Source of the DNA: Chrysoperla carnea
Taxonomy: Eukaryota; Arthropoda; Insecta; Neuroptera; Chrysopidae
Length of the DNA: 64,000 nucleotides
NCBI RefSeq assembly: GCF_905475395.1
Contig: NC_058337.1
Span: 116,430,368 to 116,494,367, forward strand
Direction: 5' to 3'
Below the pieces are notes generated by a model, which had not been told where the DNA came from, did no database searches, and saw nothing but the letters and a program-made list of their open reading frames with translations. Positions 27,601 to 40,700 of the stretch are shown here, in pieces (positions within the stretch are counted from its first letter, which is position 1; each line of letters opens with the position of its first letter). Both the position numbers and the translations under genes were made by a program.

Positions 27601-30600
27601 TCTAATAGATTTTAAGAATGTGGAGTCCTGGTCCCGGAATTAAGCACATAAGTGATAGCTAGCGTAAAATTGACATCGCAGCTGAAAAGAATGAGCCAAA
27701 GTTAGTGGGTTTCAAAAAAAATTCCAATAAGATCGAATCAAATTTGCCTGTGTTATCAAAAAAAACGAATTTTTAACTTTGTGACGTCATCAGAATCCAT
27801 AAAATTTAATTTTGCTCTATCACATCCAAATTTTATCCAATTTTGATAAACCAAGTATGTAATCCTAGTAAATTTGGGTCATACTTTTCAAATTTGTGAT
27901 CAAAATTAACTTAGCTCTAATAGATTTTAAGAATGTGGAGCCCTGGTCCCGGAATTAAGCACATAAGTGATAGCTAGCGTAAAATTGACATCACAGCTGA
28001 AAAGAATGACCCAAAAGCGCGTTTCAATAAAAATTCCAATAAGATCAAATCAAATTTTCCTGTGTTATCAAAAATTTTTTTAACTTGATGACTTTATTTA
28101 AATTAATGAGCGCCTTTTACATGATTCTTTACTAACGTTTTGCGTATAAAACATACGTTTTATTTTGCGCCTCTATTTCTTATGCGCCGGTGGCGAGTGC
28201 CTCCTTTGCCACGCCCTAGTTACGAACCTGTTGGCTATCCATATATATTAAGCATCCTGTATAATAGAATCCTTCCAGTAAAATAAAGCAATACAATATC
28301 CATGCTATAATACTTAATAATAATAATAATTATTATTAACACATTTTACTGTAAATTAACTCCTATATGCCATACCATACACACTACAGTGTATACAGTG
28401 TAAGTAAATATTACACTGTATACACTTGTAATATACATATACAGTAGATGTTATCAAATTCTAACTAATATTTACATTAATTTTATATATAATTTGTTGA
28501 AAATGTCCGTCAGGTTACACTTACTGAGTTGAGGAGTTTAAATATTATAAGGGGAAATAGTAGCTTATATAGAACTGGGATTATTAGGTTATCCACTTAC
28601 TGTAAACTTTTCAAAGGCGACAGGTTAGGTTAAGATAAGATGAAGGTCGCTATCGTCAGTGCTATGACCACCCATTAAGTACATTGTTCCTGTGGCTCAA
28701 TAAGCACGTTATTTTTTCTAGCCTCTTACTCGCAATTTAGAACTTTATGCAAAAATTTTGGAACGTCAACTTTGGAGTACTAGGTATCCATTGGAAAAAT
28801 CACTAATGATTTCAAGCGGTCAATATGGCAGCCATAAACAGGGTAACTCGATGAAAATTACTATGATTTCCTAATATTCATTCCTTTATTCAACTTAGAT
28901 TGGTGAAACCCAATCTAAGCTTCTTATCGTGATTTGTTTAAAAGACACTGGTTGTTTTTTTGTAAAATGATTTTCCCAATAGAGTAGATAATATTTGGTT
29001 TGTTCGTTACAATTTTATTCCCTATGGTAGATTTATGATCCCCTTATTTTTTCAGTTTGACAGCGTAGTTTGCTGAAAATTACTTGTTAGGTCACATTAT
29101 TAATTGCTCTGACTTGTCTTACACTGGTAAACATTTTTGGCTTAAAAATGTATAGTTCCTAATATGTTACAAAATAGCTTTCCAAGCCTGAAAGAAAGCA
29201 TGTATGTAGACCAATACATACCACGTTTTCCCTGTAACAAAAGGTGCATAAACAGCTCTGTAGATAAGTATCATAATCATACTATGCCACAAGATTGCGC
29301 ACAAGGCCACTAAATCTATTTCTAAGCGCTTTCCTTTGCTTTTTTCTATAGAGAATTTATGCATGCTGTCCTATGTCTTTTTTCTGCAGTAGTTGCTGGT
29401 CACTTACTATGATCAGGTAAGAATCTGAAAACCATTCCCCGAATCGTTAACACGATACAACTTATTGTGTGAAAGGTTTATCATGTACCGTACTTTTTTC
29501 TTCTCGGATAATGAGAAAAGGTTGAATTTTATCCAGGTCTCAGAATTTTGTATCGTGTTGACGAAAAATACAATTTTTCAAACACATGAATATCCTGCTC
29601 CTACAAACCGCATCATATCAACCAAAAAAAACAGAGGACTAACGAACTAACGAGTGTGTTATGAGGATGATGAAGGGTAAAAGGGGTACATTCACATTTT
29701 ATGTGAATTTTGATAATAATAATTGTAATACATATGTAGATAAGAATAAATATATGCATGCATTTGTATATATATATATATATAGAATTATTTTGTGATA
29801 AGCGAACCGAATATTATATTTAAATGTGGTTTGTTTCTTTACTACTTTATCAACAAAACCACAAAAAAATATTGTGAGTTTGTGACTGACATTCATTCAA
29901 ATCTTTATTATTTTTGTTTACCAATTTAACGTTAAAATATGTCCTTATCATCATAGTAATAAAAAGAAATAAAAATTCGAATACTATTATTTTCGACGGG
30001 TTGCTCGTCACAATTAATGCTTCTGAGCTTCTGATATTTTGATAAATAGGTCCCAAAAAATTTTTGTGTTGCTTAACTCAAAAAATAACTTTTGATTTCT
30101 TCGAAAACTCTCGTAAAATTGGAGCGTTCTATTTGAAGATCGTTCTTTTTTTTTGTAAGAAAAGCATAATAAGAACCAAAACATCTAAAAATCCAATTTA
30201 GTTTGCCCTTCAATGAGTAATTTCTCCCTCCGATATTGTGCTTGAAGTTGATACAGGAATTCAGGCTAAATTAAACAAAATACTTCCCCAACCTTCGAAT
30301 TAATCCTATTTTTGGATTCTGAAGCTCAAAATACACGGAGTGTCAAGGAATTACCGATAAAAAAGTTACTTATGCTTTTTTTTTAGTCAAAAGGAAGCCA
30401 TAGATTTGAGAATATATTGGGGATAGAATTTTTTTATTATAAGGTTTAGAAAAAGTTATTCTGTATAAAAATCTCTGTTTTCGAAAATGTTAACTTTTGA
30501 CATCGAATGTACAGGGTGTCACAAATTGAAAAAGTTCGATAGGAATGTTAATGGTCGTTTAGAATTGTAAACCATTTAGAAAAGATAATAAGGGAAACCA

Positions 30601-31677
30601 CTTCAATTTAACCACTTCAATTTTAAATTAAATTTTCCAAATCCTTCTTATAAAACACGATATCTGATATTCAGTTCGTTTTTGTCTCAACGTACCCACC
30701 TTCGCGTTCTATAAATGTAATTGTTCTTTTACAAAATTCTTAAAATATACTCCTACATATCTCGGGAGTGATTTCTTGAATCGTTGCCTTTAGTATCTTT
30801 CTAAATGGTATACATTTCTAAACGACCATTAACATTCCTCTAACAATCTTTTTCAATTTAAGAGGAGGATACTCTGTACATTGGATGTCAAAATGAATAG
30901 CTCTATGTTAATATTTTCGAAAGCAGAGATTTTTATACAGAATAACTTTTTTTCGTAAACCTTATAATAAAAAAGTTTTCCATATGAAGCCAACTTAAGT
31001 TGACACGCTGTATATAGGTAAATTTGACCCTTGACCTATCTTTGATGGGTCAAATGATGATGTATTTGATGAATACACGAGTAATTTTTTTAAATATACT
31101 CTGAAATCTTATATCAAGAACCATGTCTTGGATATATTTTAAACCAAATTCAAGAAGCTAAATAATCAAATTGACTAGGTTTCATGATATTTGTGTCCCA
31201 ATCATTCTAGAATATTAAACAGAGACCAAGTTTTTGGACCTAAGCTGTTTGACATAATTATTATATTTTTCTAGTTTAGCTATTTACTTATTTTAAAATC
31301 ATTTTACACATGAAATTGAGAAAATATACACAAAAATAATTAGTCTTTGTTAAATTATTTGTATTTTATTCTATATAGCAAATTTTCATAATATATTCAA
31401 AAATTAAAAATATATTTGCATGAAAAGTCAAAATAATTAAATATGTTTTTGATTAAAAAATTTTTTATTTTTTGTTTTTAATTTGTAGTTTTTCCATTTT
31501 AAACATCATTACTGAAAAATTTTTAACTAAAATATTAAAATGAAAAAAACAAAAATGTATACCTATACAACATGTAATGACATACGTGTTTCTATTAAAA
31601 ATAATATTTTTAATTAAAAATTTTTAATAAACATTTTTGTTTTTAATGATAATAATCTCGCAACCTAACTTACCTAC

Positions 31678-31718
<41 letters not shown>

Positions 31719-34700
31719 CATAATAATAATATGTCATATTTAATATTAAAAATATGTTTTTGCAAAAAATAGAACTAATTTTAAAATAATGCTCCAATTT
31801 GAAAATATTTTTAAAATAAATAATCATATCAATAATAAATCAGCTTTTAGCTTAGGATATGGTTTGTGTCGACTTCAAAACGTTGTCTACATGAAATTTT
31901 TCAAAATCTTTTACTCTTTTAAACATTTTTTTGAAGACAAGTTTTGGAAACATTTTTTAATGACCAAATTCAGTTAAAATTTTATTTCTTTAAATTTAAA
32001 CAGTTTTTTCTTTAAGTTTAAACAGGACCTTCTAGGAAGCGCTAAAGTGACTGAAAATTGGTAATTTAAAAAAAATTAAACTCTTAGTTTTTGAATTCCC
32101 TTCATTCTAAGGGGGAATTTTTGAAGCACACGACAAAAATTCAGTCGAATCGTTCTACGGCGATTAAAAAAAATCGTAACGCAGGAGCTGCGTTAGCTAA
32201 ACGAATTCCTTCAGAGAATGAAAGAAATAACACATTTTTCTTATAATCGAATATTGCATTTTTTATTTTTAAATAATTTTTATTTCGAAAACTGAGCGTC
32301 TAGAGAAAAAACCACAAGAATACTTTGTTGCTTAAACCTGATCAAAAAATACAAAAATATTTGTTATTTTGAAAAAATTCAGAATTTTGCATTTTGCACA
32401 TTGATCATGAGTGAAACAAGACCTCCTCCTATCCCTAACATTTTCAGAATTGATTTAGACTTAGTCCAACTTTATATAAAAAAAAATCAAGCATTTATTT
32501 AAAATTGCCTTGGTGCTCGTACATTCTTAAGACATTGATTACTTTAATAAAATTAAACTTTTATGCAGAGGCTTATCATCATTTTTTTATCACTCGAAAT
32601 CGAAGACACGATTCAATAAGGATGCAGTAGGTGAGAAAATTTCGTCGACATTAAGTATTATTTTAATCTTTCGCTTTCGTTCCTCAAGTTTACAGGATTT
32701 TTTTAAACCCTTCTACTAGCGATTATGCCAGGCAACATTTATGAATAAGAAATTGAATTGAAAGTAGAAACAAAAATATTTACATTTTCAAATTAAATTA
32801 ACTCGATAAAAATGATTCTGGATTTAAATTTCAAAAAAGTTAAAAAATAAGTTTAACATCAAATAAAAAAAAAGATTAAACTACCTTAGTTAAATATTCT
32901 CTGGTACGATTTCGTGGTGCTGGTGTAGGAAATTCCATTTTTTTCGGATATATAAACTTGTTAACAAAACCCCACATAAACAACAATTAAGTATACTTTT
33001 TAATAATATTTTTTCCACACAAGTATAAAACAATTTAAAACGCGCATGTGCTACTTTAAGAAAAACGGAACACGCACAAACATTTAAAATAGGTTTTAAT
33101 AATAAATGATCGAGAGTAATATAAGAAATTACAAATGATGATTTTATTAAATGAATGTTAAAGATGTTTTATATAGAATGACATCATATCTTTGAATAAA
33201 AAAAAAAATTTGAAATGAAATGATGTTTAAAGTTTAGTAAATTAATCTGAATTTACAAATTTAAATTTTTTCTAATCAATAAAATATTAACAATTCAAAT
33301 GAGGTTGGTTCTATGCAGAAAATATTGTGATGAAAATTTAATATATGCCAACTGCATAATACAAATTTTGTTTTATTCATTTTTGAGAGTTTAATAATTT
33401 AATGTAATTTTTATATTATCGATAAATGAAAATATCATGTGGGCAGATTTAGTTTGTTTATATGTGTAGATTATAACAACGATTTATTTTAATAATTGTA
33501 GATAGACGAATCATTTTAGATGAAAAAAAGTATAAAATGACGAATTTTTATGTACCTCAACCTATCGGGCCAGTTTTTGTTTTAAAATGTTCAGGGAGGT
33601 CCATATATCAAAATCTACTCCTAAATTGTTGCCGCTAGAAAGTTTGGCCATTGTTACGTGCCAAATAAGGCAATTATTAGAATCCATTTCTAAGGTGATT
33701 TGTGAAAATTTTAAAACCTTGAAAATATGCAACAAAATGGGCTCGAAACGTATACTCGGGGGCTTTCCGCTGATCACTATTCCAGAATTTCGATTACCTC
33801 TCCTCCCCCTGGTAATTCGCCCCGCTGCTCCAAAATTGCAATATTCTGTAAATATTCAACAAAATGGACCAAAAAAGTATACTTGGGTATTTTTGGGGTC
33901 ACTGATCACGATTTCGAATTACGAATGTGGATATACTCCCCCCCCCTTCTTGCGGTAATTCGCCTCCCACTGGCCCAACGCAGTTGGATTTTATGATTTT
34001 GATAGTTTTGTTTGATATTATGCAAGTGCACGATATTATGAGTATGAGAATAAGTCTAAATATTTAGTTTCTTGTTTAATTTCTTAATTGTTACCCGAAG
34101 ACCTGCTATTTTTTTTATATTTTCGGTGACGTACTAACACAAATTCCTGGAGGAGTCCAAATTTACCCTCAAAACTATTATTATGGCTCGCTATGAAGCG
34201 CAATTTAGTCGCTATATGGTTATACACATGTCTGGGTAACCAATACCGGTGTATTGTTAGATCTTACCAGTTGCTATACAATCTAAATGTTTTTTATGTG
34301 TTAAGGCTTTCTTGGGGTCTACAAAAACCGGATAAAGAAGACTTTTAGACAATTTAGTCAGTTTTTAAATTATATAGTTTTGAGATGTGCAGAATGAATA
34401 AAAAATTTTTGCTTTTAGTCTGGAAAAGTACGAGATATGCTGTCTAAACCGAAGAGACTTTCTTGTCTACAAGAAACTAGGTACTACAAGTAATATGTTA
34501 AAGGAATCTCTTCAATTTTTACACACAAAAATTACGTTTTTTGAATGAGAAAATTTATTATAAATGCTATGACTATTTTTATAAGCTTTAGGCGTTCAAT
34601 ATAAAATATCAACAATGATTCGGGGTACCTCAACCTTTTACGAATGGTCATGTATGAGTGACTCCTAAAAAATTATTTTCTACTTTTACCTACAGTAAGA

Positions 34701-37700
34701 GCTTGCAATTTTAAGTATTTTTATAAAAGATTTTTTGTTGACCCCTTAAGAGTGATTACGTGACGTCAGATTCCATAAGCGCCGGAGTTTAGTCTTACCT
34801 ACTTTAAGTATATCAAAGCTTAAAAAATATTTATAATTGGTTCTTACAGGTCTAGAAAAGCTTTCAAATAAACAGTGCGCCAGAGTAGAAATAAGTAAAT
34901 TTGTTTAAATAATTGAAATTTTGCTTACTTTTTCAGAATATTTGCTGAAAATCTTATTTGAAATTTCATTTTTAAGTTTTTGTTCTTGAACGAAACATGT
35001 TTTATGAGTTAAAATGATCGAAAATGGGAATTTTCAAAATGGAATAGTTTTATAAGGTTATTCGATTAAATTTTATTCTTAGTTAGTTCATAAATTTAAA
35101 ATAAATCGTTTTTAAACCATTACGCTTGTAAACATAATAAAAATATTTGTAATAGTATATAAAATTTTATAATTGAATTGATAAGAAATGTTTAAATAAT
35201 CTCGTTACAATATGATTAAAAATATTTAGCAATCATATGCCAAAGACTTTTTGACCTAATATAATAAAAATAAAATGAACATTTCAATTTACAATGATCG
35301 TATTCAGGACAAAAATTTGTACTTAATCTGTTTTTTGATTGAATGTGGACGATGCTTTAGAGAGTAATAGTGACATGAATAATTATTATTAATTTATTTC
35401 ATCGTTAATTTAATTATGTTTTTTAATAATAAGTTAAGATGATTCACAAATTATTTCCGTAGAAAAGATATTATTCACCGTATTATATCAGGCTTAATAA
35501 TCAGTCTTGGAAATTTGTCAAGGTTAGTGTAGTAAATTTCTACATGGGTCTTTTTACAAGCTTTATATTTTCTCTAGATTTTGAATAAATTATGGATTAA
35601 AATTTTATTTCAATCGAAACCTTAAAATAAAAATATTTTGGTAACGGTTTTGAAGCTATATACTTAAAGTTCAAACCGGCAAAAAGAGTTGATAAATGTT
35701 AAAATTTGCCATCCAATTTCGCAAGTTTGGATCTATTCGACCAGTCAACAAATGCACCCGATACTTTTTAGGTCAAAATTACCTTATATACTTTAAGTTT
35801 TATCAAAATTGGAGATCAAAAAAATTTTTCCGATTTTTTGAAATTTTTTTAAGGGGTCCCCTTTGAAAAATTCGAGAAAATTTTTTTTGGAATTTGATGA
35901 ATGGATAGGATAATTTTGATCCAAAAAGTATAAAAATCAGGTTAAGTTTATGATTGGACCTATAGAAAAGTAAAATGTCTGGAGTATCATGAGCAAAACT
36001 TTCAAAAAAGTTAGAATCCATAAAATTGTGAACAAAAGGGAGGATAAGTGAGGGCTATAACGTAATAGTCTTTGTTTTAAAAAGGAGAAATTTCCCAACA
36101 AAGCGGGCAGGTATCTTCTAGTACTTTAATATATAAAATGAATTGTTTGAACTGAACTTTATAAATTAAATATTTATGTATTCTAAATTGTAAATAATGT
36201 TTTTATATCCCGGATAATTTTTTAAAGATTATGACATAATGTTTTAAATTCCAGACAAATAGTAATCATTCTGACATAGATTTAATCATAGATGTCTACC
36301 TACCCTACTTTTTGATAATTTATTTCGTGATAAACTGCCATTATAAACCGCCCCTGCATAGCAATGGACAAATTTTTATGTTACTCTACGAGTTTAGCTT
36401 TCGAGTCATGGACTTACAATAAATAAATGCACTTCAAGTTTACAACAACCTAAAATAATAGACAATCTATCTAGTGTAGAGTTTAACCATCCGTGATGTT
36501 GGAGCAACAAAATAAATTTTAATGTTGTTATATTAATAGTCATATGTTTATTATTTTATATCCAATAAATTTACAGGAACAATATTTGTACATTCTGTAC
36601 CTAAATAACAAATTTTTCATTTATTATAAATATTTATTTTCCTAGAATGTAAACCTATTCATAGTTATTGCGGTCATTGGTTATTTCCCCTACAAAAAAA
36701 CGTATTCCGAAAATAATCTAAATAAATAAATTGTAAAATAAACTGAAAATGATTCATTTTCTCATGAATACACTACAATTTTCGTAAAATACTTATTATC
36801 GCCCGGGAAATATTAATTGTCAAGTTTTTTCAAAATTATAAAATTTTTAACACGAAAAAACTTGTTTAATCAATTCGTAACGGTGTCTTTGTAAATAAAT
36901 TCGTAGCCTGGTTTCTGTTACTGATATCTCGTAAAATCTGAAGATGTCGATATGTGATTTTTACATATTTTGAATTGTGTGAAGAAGCGGGCGGGTATTA
37001 GCTAGCATGAAATTAATGTTCATTTTGAACCAAATTTATTTGATTTTGGAAAAAATGTTAGTAATTTAAAAAAATATATTTCAGCATTTTGAACAAAATA
37101 TTAATTCATAAACTGCAGAATCGTTCAGTAACACTTCAATGTTGCTAGTGGATGCAATTATGCCATGCCTCACGTATTTTTTGGATAAAGTGCTAGCCAT
37201 ACTGAATGTATTTAAAATTAAGTTCTCCGAGCCTTATTCTTTTCCCACAAATTCCCGGGTTAAACGGAGGTAGGGTTGTACAGGTATAACCAAAACCGAA
37301 AGAAAAAAGTCCAGAATCTAGAAAGTTCTGAAGATTTGTATCGAAAATCATCCCTTCCTTTCAAATTCAGGTACAGTAGAATCTCGATAAGTTAAAGTCC
37401 AAGGGAAACACAAAATATTTTAAGTTATAGAGGTTTTAAGTTATCAAGTGTCTATGTTAGGTAAAGGTTAATATAGAGGTATGTACATGTTTCTATGTAC
37501 CCTAGTTAATATAGAGGTATGTACATGTTTCTATGTAGTTACTGAGGGCCTATACAGAGATTATTTATTTAAGTTATAGAGGTTGCGTATTTTAAGTTAT
37601 AGAGGTTTTGGGCTCTGATGGGAAGGGAACATAGTATTTTTTGAAGTAACAGAGGTTTTTATGTTACCGAGGTTTAAGTTATCGAGATTCTACTGTATTT

Positions 37701-40700
37701 TGTTTGGACGCAAATTCTCTCTAAAATTGTAAAATCTCACAGGATGACGGGTTTAACCAAAACTGAGAAATACAAATATATAACCCGGTATTACCTAACG
37801 TTTGAATCCTTTTACCTGGAGACTAATACTAATACCATAAATTTCGCCCTAAATTTGTAAAATTGTACAGGTAAGGCCAAAATTGAGAGATGCGCATTTA
37901 AAATTTAACAGGTTTACAAGATTGACCAAACAACACCACTTTCGTTCCACTCCCCGAGGACTTATTCTACGAGTACTTATCCTTTCTATTTGTGTAATAT
38001 TTCTACAAGTACTTATAACCAAAATTTGGAAAGCTAAAACTTTTATCTTTTAGACTTTGTATTTGCTTTTAATATAAAAAATAATTTTAAAACAAATTCT
38101 TTGTATCAAATTTTGTACAGAAAAACATAATAATTTTTAGCATTGAGTTGGTAGAGAGGCTTCGAGAATCGATTTACTTAAATATCAAGAGTTTTTCTAT
38201 TTATACAACAATTTCGTTTAAAAATAAATTATATTGAATTAAGACAAAATATTTCTTTAATTTTTTCAAGTGCATTGATCTGATTAGTACTTGAGTTTAT
38301 ATTAAAAGGTGGGTTGTGATGATTGATGTTAATAATCAAAAATACAAAAGTCATAAATAGGTTTTGAAGTACCGGTAAATGTTTTCAAATTGTTTTTTTT
38401 TTTGTACCATAAAATTTTTGTTAGTATCTGATAAATCCAATTTCGAGTTAATATTTCTACAATGAAGTAAGTGAGAGTATTAAAAATTAATTAAATTTTC
38501 AATAATTAATGAATGATGAATGTAACTCACCCTCCCGAGGGTTTAAATCTGGACGTAATTACCTAGTATTCGACTTTGAGTAGAAAAAATCATTTACATA
38601 TTTTCTTTTTAAATACCTACAGGATCTATTTCATCCGAAAATTCTAAGAATAAATCTTAATCTGAAGAATCTTAATCTGAACCGTTTCTATTGTATCTAT
38701 ATTTTTTTTAAACTTTTTTTTTTAAACTTTTTTTTTTTAACCGAATGTCGCATTGGCTTTCTATCTTTTTTGATCTTTGAATTTTCACAGTTCAAATGAG
38801 GTAACAGAATTCAAACTTCCATAAATTCAATATATTTTGATATTGGTAAAAATTATTACTATTTTTTTAAAGTTATAATTAATAATAACATATTTAAAAC
38901 ATTACTTACTCGTCTTTCTTCTTCTCGAGCAGCTCGAAGATGAGTTTCGATAGCATCCAAATCAATATTTGGCATTGCCGTTTCAATATTATACACATCA
39001 AATCCTCCTGTAAAAAATTAAAAAATAAACTTCAAAACAAAAGTTATTATTCTTGAAATATGATAATAAATAGGAAGTTTTCAAAAAAATCACAAATAAG
39101 AAGGTAACCGCAAATTTTATCAAATCTTTTTTTAGGGATGTATGTGGTTTACCCATCATTAAAATGATAACAAATATATATTTTGTTATGGCAGAAGTCG
39201 ACCATAATCTGAGTTATCAAGTATTTTTTGTAAGTATAAAAAGAAAACAGATTTTTTGGAGTTCATCAGTAGTTCATCAGATCTACTATCCAGTCTTTCG
39301 TTGAAGTCATCATCGTTGTTCGTTGTTTAATTTTTCACCTAAACATCCTCAACAGGTAAGTGAATCTTTTGAACATTTAACATTTATTTTTTTAACCAAA
39401 TCTAACTTTTTTGATAGTTTACCAAAATGAGTGCCAATTCTAAAATCGAAAATTTGAAGTTACTTATGGAACGGCCCACCGAGCCGGTGTTCGTTCCAAA
39501 AGGTAACCGAAAAGCATCTTTTGAAGTGCCCGATAATTATTTAACAAATCGTTATAAACCATTGGGTGTATCATTAACCAGTCGATTTGGAGATGAAGCT
39601 AATGAAAAAATTACAGTGAGAAAAATTAAATTACCGAACACAGCCCGATTGGAAGGATTGGGTCGACGTGAACCATTTTCATTATTCATTCCTGAACATC
39701 GTGAATTAGCAGCATTATGTATTGATATTATGATGGGCATGAAAGATTTGGACGATTTAACATCATTGTGCTGTTATATTCGGGATCGAATTAATCCATT
39801 CTTGTTTAATTATGCAATTAGTGTTGCTATGTTACATCGTCCAGATACACAAGGAACTGACTTACCAAATTTTGCTTCTACTTTCCCGGAAAAATATTTG
39901 GATGGTGCAGTATTTGCACGAGCTCGTGAAGAAGTTACCATCGTTCAAGATGGAGCAAGGGTAAGTTAAATTTTTTTAAAGAAATATGTTCCTTTAGTAA
40001 CTTACTTTTATATTACAGGAGGCAATTGAACTTCCTCGTGATTACACAGCAAGTGATTTAGAACCTGAAAATCGTCTATCTTACTTCCGAGAAGATTTGG
40101 GTATTAATTTACATCATTGGCATTGGCATTTAGTGTACCCATTCGAAGGACGACGTGATATCGTCGCTAAAGACAGACGTGGTGAACTCTTTTATTACAT
40201 GCATCAACAAATCATTGCTAGATATAACGCTGAACGATTATGCAACAAATTAGCGCGAGTTGAACGTTTTGTAGATTTGAAACAACCAATAAAGGAAGCT
40301 TATTTCCCAAAGTTAGATAGTTTAGTCGCAAGTCGAGCATGGCCAGCACGTAGTGCAAATACCACATTACAAAATTTAAATCGTCCCGCAAATCGATTGA
40401 AGCAAGATGTTGATGATTTAAAACGTTGGAGTGATCGAATTCATGAGGCTATTAACTCTGGTTTCGTTCGTTTGGTAAGCTTTGACTTTATCAACATCTC
40501 TTGAACCATTTTTTAATTGTTTTTTTAATTTGCAGGAAAATGGTAGTCAAATGGAGTTAACTGAAGTCGATGGAGTTGACCAAGGTATCGACATGCTTGG
40601 TAACATGATTGAAGCCAGTCCTGTCCTCTCACCAAATATACCTTATTATGGAAATATGCATAATATGGGACACTTATTCATCGCTTACAGTCATGACCCT

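Larger units (their letters stand above)
24736..32884. other. Schip1 intron DNA rich in degenerate elements
   Basis: About 8 kb between two alternative first exons. It holds a degenerate element with inverted ends (25200-28235), a perfect hairpin (28389-28425), a (TA)n run near 29768-29782, a large inverted repeat (30425-30985) and a (TAA)n array (31678-31730). No further exon is supported. Confidence 0.55.
32939..38909. other. Schip1 intron DNA
   Basis: About 6 kb with no supportable exon. Contents are a satellite-like pair of monomers (about 33710-33970), two AAGCGGGC(A/G)GGTAT motifs (36101 and 36985), a pogo-like MITE (37374-37695), and T-rich tracts near 38700-38740. Confidence 0.55.

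Noticed and set aside
31624..31827. Minus-strand frame with poly-Tyr
   Set aside because: This is the complement of a (TAA)n microsatellite.
33587..33996. Overlapping plus-strand open frames with Pro-rich ends
   Set aside because: They cross two tandem repeat monomers. Open frames in two phases across a repeat indicate repeat structure, not a gene.
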